From Actinomycetota bacterium (GTDB lineage: Bacteria; Actinomycetota; Thermoleophilia; RBG-16-64-13): a DNA stretch of 64,000 nucleotides. The translations under genes were made by a program, and so were the position numbers. Below are positions 58,445-64,000 of this stretch, one piece after another. The stretch lies in NCBI GenBank assembly GCA_016278725.1, contig JADQBG010000006.1:62001-126000 (forward strand), in the 5' to 3' direction. Each line of letters begins with the position of its first letter. Within the stretch, counting starts at the first letter, position 1. The notes beneath the pieces were generated by a model. That model ran no database searches and was not told where the DNA came from. It worked only from the letters and a program-made list of their open reading frames with translations.

Positions 58445-58789
58445 GTGCCCACCCACCCGCCGCGCGCCTGCCCCGTCTGCCGCCGCCTCTCTTGCTCTGA
58501 CGCTGCCCACCAGAAGCGCGTCGACGACTGGCGTGCCCGCCGCGCCCGCCGCCCCTACAACCACCCCGAGCGCACCTACAAGGCCGAGCAGGTGAAGGCC
58601 TGGGTGCTTGAGCACGGCTGGGTCTGCCCGGGGGACGAGTACCATGCCGCTCACTCCTCGGGCGATCTCACCTTCGACCATGAGGTGCCGGTGAGCCTGG
58701 GTGGCGATCCCTTGGGGCCGGGCCGCGTGGTTTGCCGAAGCGCGAACAGCCGCCGCGGGAACGGTCGCCGGCGCCGCGGGAGCGCCTAG
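58445..58789 (+). CDS. Phage-type HNH endonuclease
   Basis: 114 residues from GTG 58445 (GAAGGGAGAGG upstream). CPVCRR at the start, FDHEVPVSLGG with the first active-site His, and VVCRSANSRRGNGRRR with the conserved Asn and Arg-rich tail. Small HNH proteins of this type normally sit beside the terminase and help package DNA at cos ends. Here no terminase follows: it is the last element gene seen. Confidence 0.85.
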   Translation: MPTHPPRACPVCRRLSCSDAAHQKRVDDWRARRARRPYNHPERTYKAEQVKAWVLEHGWVCPGDEYHAAHSSGDLTFDHEVPVSLGGDPLGPGRVVCRSANSRRGNGRRRRGSA

Positions 58790-58906
58790 AAAAGTCTACG
58801 ATCCACGGCTCCCGCCCCGCGTCCTTAGCCTTCCTCACACGCCCGCGAAATAGGCCGGTTTTGTGGGGGCCTCTCTACTGTATCGATTGACGGGCGGCGC
58901 GGCGCG

Positions 58907-59773
58907 TCAGTCAGTGTGCGCCGGGCTGGAGGCGCTGAGCTCTTGAAGCACTCGGGCGCTCGCGAGGAGTTCGTTCAGTCGAGAGACGAAGCGCGCGGCG
59001 GGCGCCCCGTCGATGAGATCGTGGTTGAAAGACAGCGTAAGGCAGAGATGCTCGCGCTCTTCCAGCCGGCCTTCAACGAGTACGGGGCGGGGGGCGATCC
59101 CACCAACAGCCACGGTCACCGTGGCACTCGTAAGCGGCAAGAGCCAGAGAGACCCCGAGGCGAACATGCCCACTGCCGTCACCGCGACGACCCCGAACCT
59201 TCTCTGCATGGAGATGCTCTGTGAGGCAAGTCGCATGAAGGAGCGCATGAGGACCTTCGGCACCAGCCTGACCCAGGAGGTTCCCGTGACGGCGCCCATG
59301 CGCTCGTCCTGCCGCGCCTGTACCTGTCTGATCTCCTCGTGGATCTCCCGGTAGGACTTGCGCTGGGCATGTTGGACGCCCATGGGCTCCGGTACGCTCT
59401 CGCCTCCCATCTCGCGCTCGACGAGAACGCTGATGGTCACGTCTTCGAGGATGACGGTGCGTCTGCCTCGGCGGAAGGCGTTGAACTCCGGGAAGTCCTC
59501 TAGGGTGCGAGCAAGGCAGGCGACGACGTAAGCGGTGAGCGATAGTCGCTCGCCCGTCTTAGCTAGGTGTTCGGCCAGCACCCGCCTCGGCGCGGAGATG
59601 TCGGCCTCGGTCAGCATGTGGATGGTGTTCTTTTCGCGACCCACTGCTGAGCTTGCGGCCACCATGCGGCGGTTCGCGCTTGTCGGAAGACTTCGGTAGC
59701 TAGAGTTCACGACTCTCAAGTTCTCCACTGGCCGGGGCAGCTCCTCTAGCCCTCGTTCTCTCACCCCGATCAT
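58907..59773 (-). CDS. Catalytic-domain-only E2 acyltransferase (2-oxoacid dehydrogenase family)
   Basis: 288 residues from ATG 59773. Chloramphenicol-acetyltransferase-like fold with LTAYVVACLARTLEDFPEFNAF and the catalytic motif SFNHDLIDGAPAARF (His251 within HxxxDG). Lipoyl and E1/E3-binding domains, normally in the first about 200 residues, are missing; the N-terminal part (RRMVAASSAVGREKNTIHML) enters the catalytic domain almost at once. Its acyl donor would thus need to come from another protein. A long upstream extension overlaps the MBL gene and is not used. Confidence 0.82.
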   Translation of the reverse strand: MIGVRERGLEELPRPVENLRVVNSSYRSLPTSANRRMVAASSAVGREKNTIHMLTEADISAPRRVLAEHLAKTGERLSLTAYVVACLARTLEDFPEFNAFRRGRRTVILEDVTISVLVEREMGGESVPEPMGVQHAQRKSYREIHEEIRQVQARQDERMGAVTGTSWVRLVPKVLMRSFMRLASQSISMQRRFGVVAVTAVGMFASGSLWLLPLTSATVTVAVGGIAPRPVLVEGRLEEREHLCLTLSFNHDLIDGAPAARFVSRLNELLASARVLQELSASSPAHTD

Positions 59774-59859
59774 GGAGACGTGATGCCCACCATTGATCTC
59801 GTTCCCTTGGAGGCACCTCGACCCGGCTCCGTATAACCCTCGCAAGATGGTCCTCTTCC

Positions 59860-60696
59860 TCACCTGGTGAGCCCCCGGGAATCGCGCTCCGTGGCCCGGG
59901 TCTTTGCCATCCGGCTGCCGGCGGCCAGAGCGCGCAGCCCGGCGGCGGCCTCCTCGCCCGCGACGGGAACCCCGTGTCCACCGGCAATGACCTGGGGGTC
60001 TAGCGCCGCCACAGAGGCGATCGACTTCTCGGCCACGCGACGGCTCCATGTGGCGACCCACGGTGGGCCTGAGACGCACTGCCTCCGCTTCGCCAGACCG
60101 CGGAGCGAGTTCAGGTCCAGGGTCACGACTGCGTCTCCTGTGATCAGCACTCCGTCGGCCGGCCGAGAGAAGGCCACATGGCCCGGTGTGTGACCGGGCG
60201 TTGGCACCAATTCCCAGTCGGGAAGCCCTGGGATCTTCCCCCGCGGATCCAAAGCGTGGACCATCCCTCGAAGACTCGCGCGGGTCACCGTGGCCTGCTG
60301 TCGCCGCTCGCCGGAAAGACCCAGCAGGGGCAGGATGAGCCAACGGTCGAGTGGATTGGCGTAGTCGGCGAACACTCGCATACCGCCGATGGCCAGAGGG
60401 AGTTCATCCGGGTGCACCCATATCTGCACGCCCCAGCGTTCGGCGAGAGCGCGGGCCGAGCCGGCATGATCGGGATGATCGTGGGTGAGCAGAACGGCTG
60501 CGGGATGGCAGGCCTTTCCAAAGAGCTCTTGCGCGGCGCGCGCGATCACCTCGGCCTGGCCTGCGGTAGCCGCGTCGACCAGAACCCAATCATCTCCGGA
60601 CTCGACAAGGTAGACGTTGGCCCTCATGAGTCCGCGCCCGACCGGCAGCCAGTGCACCCCAGGCGCAATCTCTCGCGCTAGAGTCCCTGCCTTCAT
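59860..60696 (-). CDS. MBL-fold metallohydrolase
   Basis: 278 residues from ATG 60696. Metal motif THDHPDH (71-77; HxHxDH), a later His in PTPGHTPGH and Asp in LITGDAV, followed by the last His in VIAGGHGVPV. Broad family (glyoxalase II, lactonase, beta-lactamase-like). The N-terminus GVHWLPVGRGLMRANVYLVE is like actinobacterial members of unknown substrate. Start overlaps the stop of the flavodoxin gene by four bases. Confidence 0.92.
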   Translation of the reverse strand: MKAGTLAREIAPGVHWLPVGRGLMRANVYLVESGDDWVLVDAATAGQAEVIARAAQELFGKACHPAAVLLTHDHPDHAGSARALAERWGVQIWVHPDELPLAIGGMRVFADYANPLDRWLILPLLGLSGERRQQATVTRASLRGMVHALDPRGKIPGLPDWELVPTPGHTPGHVAFSRPADGVLITGDAVVTLDLNSLRGLAKRRQCVSGPPWVATWSRRVAEKSIASVAALDPQVIAGGHGVPVAGEEAAAGLRALAAGSRMAKTRATERDSRGLTR

Positions 60697-61226
60697 CGTT
60701 CGCCCTCGGCCGGCGACTCTGACAATTCCCTTCCCACGGCCATCGCCCACTCCTCGACCGCCGGCCAGTCCCGAAAATCTCCCTCCGGTAGTGTGGCGCG
60801 GGCGGCCGGCAGCAGGGTGAGCGCCCGGTGCGCTAGGCCCAATCGGCGGTGTTCGAGCCGACCGTAGAAGACGGCGTGGTTTCGGGGATGGAGGGAAGCG
60901 TCGAGTTCGGCGGCCTCCTCGGGGGCGGCCTCCTCCAGCTTACCTCCTGGCAAAGTACTGGGGCCGAGAGGGCCACTGCTAAATAGCCAGACCGGGCGGT
61001 CCTTCAGCCCCTCCTCCCGGCGGGCGAACTTCAGCGCCGCCTTCATCCAGTGTCCGAAGTAGACCGCGCTACCCAGCAGGACCGCATCATACGAGGAGAC
61101 GTCCCCCACTTTTTCCACGGGCAGGACCTCTGCCTGGCGGCCTGCGCCGCGCACAAAGCCCGCCACATGCTCCGCCAACTCTGCGGTCGACCCGTACTTG
61201 CTTGCGTACGTCACAAGGACAGACAT
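60693..61226 (-). CDS. Flavodoxin-domain protein (HemG/menaquinone-dependent type)
   Basis: 177 residues from ATG 61226, with GGAGG eight bases upstream. Phosphate-binding loop TYASKYGSTAELAEHV (5-20), FMN-isoalloxazine loop GSAVYFGHWMKAAL and PVWLFSSGPLGPS, the pattern of HemG-like flavodoxins (protoporphyrinogen oxidase or other redox). Overlaps and is co-transcribed with the MBL-fold gene. Confidence 0.88.
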   Translation of the reverse strand: MSVLVTYASKYGSTAELAEHVAGFVRGAGRQAEVLPVEKVGDVSSYDAVLLGSAVYFGHWMKAALKFARREEGLKDRPVWLFSSGPLGPSTLPGGKLEEAAPEEAAELDASLHPRNHAVFYGRLEHRRLGLAHRALTLLPAARATLPEGDFRDWPAVEEWAMAVGRELSESPAEGER

Positions 61227-61367
61227 TCCACACCTCCGGGCGCTGGCTCCTGTCTTCAGTGTAGTCCCCGCTCCGACCATCCGCCCCGGTCGACTGGCCG
61301 GTTGGGCCGATACGCCGGGTGGCTGTCGAGGGTACGACGTAGACGCCCGGGCGGTGATCACGGGAGC

Positions 61368-61541
61368 CTAGGCTGAACTTGGCAAAGAGCCCCTGGCCGT
61401 TGTGGGGTTAAGCGGAGTAGTCGCTGCTCTTTTTGCGTACCGGTCCTGCGGCATGAACGCGATGACTTGTCGGCGGTCGTCTCGCTCCGGTTCGATCTTG
61501 GCCACCCAATCGAACCCGACACCGGCGAAGTCTCGCCGCAC
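61368..61541 (-). CDS. Possible small protein, 57 codons
   Basis: GTG 61541 with GGAGGGG eight bases upstream. Reads VRRDFAGVGFDWVAKIEPER then DDRRQVIAFMPQDRYAKRAA, charged and without domain match. The only support is the ribosome site and an isolated position. Treat as tentative. Confidence 0.3.
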   Translation of the reverse strand: MRRDFAGVGFDWVAKIEPERDDRRQVIAFMPQDRYAKRAATTPLNPTTARGSLPSSA

Positions 61542-61695
61542 TGATTACCCCTCCGTTGTCGAGGGAGCTCAGACCGAAGTCTGAATCATCGTATCGCTGC
61601 ACACCCAGCGGTGAAAGCACCCTTGCTGCTCGTTCCCATTCACGCTTGCGCCGAGCTGCATCCTCGATTCATCGCACAAGATCCTCATCAGTTAT

Positions 61696-61727
61696 GGCGG
61701 CGGGCCTTCGGGCTCGCCGCCCTTTTT
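61696..61727 (+). terminator. Strong Rho-independent terminator without an obvious gene
   Basis: GGCGGCGGGCC and GGCTCGCCGCC pair over about 11 bp with TTCG in the loop, and are followed by CTTTTTCG. It points to a plus-strand transcript ending here, yet no protein gene precedes it on that strand. Could end a small RNA or a lost gene. Confidence 0.75.
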
Positions 61728-62107
61728 CGTCGTTCGATCGCGACGCTGCTCAGTCTTCGTGAGGAGCCTACGTACGTAGTCTCGCGCGACGGTAATAGAA
61801 ACCGTTGATGGGGGCTTGCGAGCGTCCTAACAGCTTCCGGGAGTTCCTTGCGTAGTCTGGGCAGCGACGAACGGTCGCCAGTCTTCCTTCGAGCGACGCC
61901 TCAGTCCACAAATCCTGAGCCAACCCTTTCCCCACTGGCTCGTGAGCCTCCGGCTTCCGCTAGTGCGGCCGGTCTCACTTTCTCTCTGTCACCCCGGACG
62001 CAGTCACATCCGCCGGGGGACTTCCTGCGAGCCCTTGTCTTGGCCCGCTGTACCGCCCTGAAGGACGAATGACGGTCTTTCAGTGGATACCTATTGCGCT
62101 CCTAGAA
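61728..62107. other. Gene-free stretch
   Basis: About 380 bases with no supported gene, terminator or repeat. It ends at the operator cluster of the GntR-type gene. Confidence 0.4.
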
Positions 62108-62154
62108 GTAATACAGTATTACTGTAATATCCGAATACAGGATGACGGTATTAC
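62108..62154 (+). promoter_or_regulatory. Palindromic operator cluster before the GntR/FCD gene
   Basis: GTAATACAGTATTAC (62108-62122) is an odd-centred perfect palindrome; CTGTAATATCCGAATACAG (62122-62140) is a second inverted repeat, and GTATTAC (62148-62154) repeats the half-site. They are 77-123 bases before the regulator start and probably bind it. Confidence 0.65.
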
Positions 62155-62230
62155 GATGTGGAACTACTCCTTAGCCTAGTTACGTTCGCTAGAAGCGAAG
62201 GGTTTCCGGGGGCCTGAAGGAAGGTGTGCT

Positions 62231-62944
62231 TTGGCCAGAGTTATTGGGAGCGGGGAGCAGTCGGCGCGAACTCCCGCACCTCTTCGACAAGAGATAAGTG
62301 AGCTACTGCGGGAGGAGATCGCGCTGGGGGAGTTCGCGCCCGGGGATCGACTGATCGAGCGGGAACTATGCGAGCGCTACCAGGTAAGCCGGACTATCGT
62401 GCGGGAGACGTTGCGCTTGCTCGAGGCAGAGGGCCTAGTAGCCATGGTGGCTAATCGTGGCCCAGAAGTGGCTCGGGCAACGAGAGAAGACATCGTCGGC
62501 CTGTATGAAGTCCGGGGGGCGTTGGAGGGGCTGGCGGCGAAGTTGTTCGCCGAGCGGGCAGGTATCGAAGACCGTCGCGAACTCGAACAGGCCGTCGACC
62601 GCGCCGAGGAGGCGATGGAACTTGGCGATCGGCGAGCCGTTCTTGCCGCGAAAGACGCTTTCTACTCGATACTTCTTCGAGGTTCTGAGAACGAGACCCT
62701 CTCGTCGGTACTGCGAACGCTCTATGTCCGAACCCAGATGTTGCGAGGGATATCCCTCAGTTCTGCTGGGCGGGGACCTCATACCATTCGGGAACTGCGT
62801 CGAGTACTGGCGGCTATTGCGGCGTCTGATTCCGAGGAGGCCGGTAGGGCGTGCGAGGAGCACGTAAGGGCTGCGGCAGCAGTGGCGCTTCAGCAATTGG
62901 ACCGCGTGGACGGGGATATCCGCAAGCTTTTCACCGATACATAA
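62231..62944 (+). CDS. GntR-family (FCD subfamily) transcriptional regulator
   Basis: 237 residues from TTG 62231, with GAAGGAAGG seven to nine bases upstream. N-terminal winged helix ISELLREEIALGEFAPGDR then LIERELCERYQVSRTIVRET (22-62), with the recognition helix at SRTIVRETLRLLE; the FCD effector domain follows (about 90-225, VGLYEVRGALEGLAAKLFAE..). FCD regulators usually sense small carboxylates. Adjacent downstream gene (hydrolase) is the likely target. Confidence 0.92.
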   Translation: MARVIGSGEQSARTPAPLRQEISELLREEIALGEFAPGDRLIERELCERYQVSRTIVRETLRLLEAEGLVAMVANRGPEVARATREDIVGLYEVRGALEGLAAKLFAERAGIEDRRELEQAVDRAEEAMELGDRRAVLAAKDAFYSILLRGSENETLSSVLRTLYVRTQMLRGISLSSAGRGPHTIRELRRVLAAIAASDSEEAGRACEEHVRAAAAVALQQLDRVDGDIRKLFTDT

Positions 62945-62983
62945 GTTGCTTCTGGCGAAGCAGGGATGAAGGGGGGAGTCAGG

Positions 62984-64000
62984 ATGGGGGGGCTAGCGAA
63001 GGCGATTGAAGGGCTATCCGAAGCACTGTCTTTGGCTGGGTTGCCTGCAACTGGTTCTTGTTCGATCGGATTTGAGGTTGGCGAGGACGCATTTCGGCTT
63101 TCCATTTCCGATGAGTCCCACGAAGTCCAGACCGCAAGCGAACAGCTTAGTGAAGTGGATTTTGTTTTTACTTTGAGCGGATCTTCTTGGGCCAAGTATT
63201 GCTCTGATCCCCCTCCCAGGGGCTACACAACGGCTCAAGCGATGTGTGCCACTCATAATGGTGCCAGTGTGCGCGGAAACCGTACCGCTTGGGCCACCTA
63301 CGCGCTTGTAGTAGATCGCGTCATGGCGGCTCTTAAGGATTTGGTTTGCGGTCATGGACCGGTCAAGAATCCCGATCCTCCACCTGCCGGCATCCGCAGC
63401 CCAATTACAGGCGGGTATCTGAATACTGAAATTCGAGGAGTCGGTCAGCGAATCTACTACGAGGTATCTGGCAAGGGCCAGCCCGTGCTCTGTTTGCACA
63501 CTGCAGGAGCCGACTCACGACAGTTTCGATACCTGCTCGAAGACCATGAACTGATCACACAGTACCGCTTTGTCGCTTTCGACATGCCTTGGCACGGTCG
63601 CTCAGATCCGCCCGACGATTGGGCGGACAGGGACTATCGGCTTGATACTGAAACCTACTCGCAGACAATTCTAGCCGTGATGGGTGGGCTCGCGCTTCAG
63701 AACCCCATCCTAGTTGGGTGCTCTATGGGCGGGGCAATTGCCCTCTACATGGCTGCAATGCATGGTGAGCTCTTCAAGGGAGTGTGCGCCCTTGAGGGTG
63801 GACTAGGCAACCCAGGGCGTTTCGTTCCATGGACTAATCACTTAGAGGTGGATCATTCCCATTTCCTAACGAGCTGGGTTGGCGGGCTTATCTCTCCCAC
63901 GAGCCCATGGGGGCCGCGCAGCCAAACGCTCTGGGGCTACGCTCAATCAGGGCCGGGAGTTTACCAAGGCGACACCTACTTCTACTCCAACGATTTTCCT
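62984..64000 (+). CDS. SCP2-like domain + alpha/beta hydrolase, 3' end outside the window
   Basis: From ATG 62984 (GGGGAG seven bases upstream; an ATG six codons earlier is possible) the frame is open to the right edge, at least 339 codons. Residues about 1-125 resemble an SCP2/sterol-carrier-type domain (FTLSGSSWAKYCSDPPPRGY; ASVRGNRTAWATYALVVDRV), residues about 150 on form an alpha/beta hydrolase: PVLCLHTAGADSRQFRYLL (oxyanion region), FVAFDMPWHGRSDPP and the nucleophile elbow GCSMGG with Ser247. Asp/His of the triad lie beyond or near the edge. Codons are less G/C-rich at third positions than elsewhere in the window. Confidence 0.8.
   Translation, partial: MGGLAKAIEGLSEALSLAGLPATGSCSIGFEVGEDAFRLSISDESHEVQTASEQLSEVDFVFTLSGSSWAKYCSDPPPRGYTTAQAMCATHNGASVRGNRTAWATYALVVDRVMAALKDLVCGHGPVKNPDPPPAGIRSPITGGYLNTEIRGVGQRIYYEVSGKGQPVLCLHTAGADSRQFRYLLEDHELITQYRFVAFDMPWHGRSDPPDDWADRDYRLDTETYSQTILAVMGGLALQNPILVGCSMGGAIALYMAAMHGELFKGVCALEGGLGNPGRFVPWTNHLEVDHSHFLTSWVGGLISPTSPWGPRSQTLWGYAQSGPGVYQGDTYFYSNDFP

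Noticed and set aside
58790-58906. Right attachment site of the element
   Set aside because: No direct repeat of a useful length was found between this stretch and 50306-50640 by eye; the boundary remains open.
61402-61584. 60-codon plus-strand frame and the overlapping 70-codon minus frame (61408-61620)
   Set aside because: Neither has a ribosome site or a domain; the minus-strand GTG frame at 61541 with GGAGGGG was preferred, at low confidence.

Overview
High-GC (about two thirds G+C) bacterial DNA, most likely from an actinomycete-type (Actinomycetota) genome, possibly a deep-branching or uncultured lineage. Supporting signs are a PHO box built from 11-nt GTTAAC/GTTCAC-type repeats before pstS, many GTG/TTG starts, ATGA/GTGA start-stop overlaps, Thr/Pro-rich surface linkers, several S-layer-homology (SLH) proteins, and Gram-positive type LexA boxes. 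No 16S rRNA or species marker is present, so the placement is inference.

Layout. 1-2.2 kb: end of a methyltransferase, a small secreted protein, a truncated ABC-2-type permease and a Tat-type secreted protein. 2.4-7.1 kb: complete phosphate operon pstS-pstC-pstA-pstB-phoU behind a PHO box. 7.1-11.1 kb: membrane protein, NifU/Nfu-type Fe-S scaffold, NlpC/P60 hydrolase and a lipoprotein. 11.4-19.6 kb: surface block with a beta-helix+SLH protein, initiator tRNA-fMet, an SdrD_B-repeat protein, an SLH protein without a visible signal peptide, and a nucleotide-sugar epimerase. 20.0-25.7 kb: an accessory strip with an AbiEi-like regulator and a deleted AbiEii-like toxin, a UDP-sugar dehydrogenase stump, a VanZ-like protein, a PlsY-like protein, an intact VapBC followed by a decayed second VapBC, and a radical SAM remnant. 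25.7-31.2 kb: glycan-binding-type membrane protein and a YhaO/YhaN (SbcD/SbcC-like) pair. 31.3-38.3 kb: VOC protein and an envelope glycan/lipid cluster (two multi-pass transferase-like proteins, a dolichol-phosphate-mannose-synthase-like GT2, methyltransferase, flippase-like protein, CDF-like transporter). 38.4-48.3 kb: GH13 enzyme, a LarA-family protein preceded by a 44-codon enolase-superfamily N-terminal fragment, a DisA_N-like sensor protein, a HIBADH-like dehydrogenase, the KtrA/KtrB (TrkA/TrkH) potassium system, an acetoacetate-decarboxylase-like protein, a thioredoxin-like protein and tRNA-Lys(CTT).

48.5-58.8 kb: an SLH protein and an Ltp-type (superinfection-exclusion-like) lipoprotein, then a compact integrated element of about 8 kb: tyrosine integrase, CI-like repressor, Cro-like and excisionase-like proteins, YqaJ exonuclease, ssDNA-binding-like protein with an SSB-type acidic tail, Hjc-like nuclease, primase-polymerase/helicase, two small proteins (one with a C-terminal HTH) and an HNH nuclease. 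No terminase, capsid or tail gene is present, so it resembles a phage satellite or a reduced prophage. Two LexA-type SOS boxes and a family of CGCAACGT operators point to SOS-linked control. This element is the most interesting part of the window.

58.9-64 kb: a catalytic-domain-only E2 acyltransferase, a flavodoxin/MBL-fold operon, a sparse stretch, then a GntR/FCD regulator with a palindromic operator cluster and an SCP2-like + alpha/beta-hydrolase protein that runs off the right edge. The last segment is visibly less GC-biased in codon choice and may be newly acquired.
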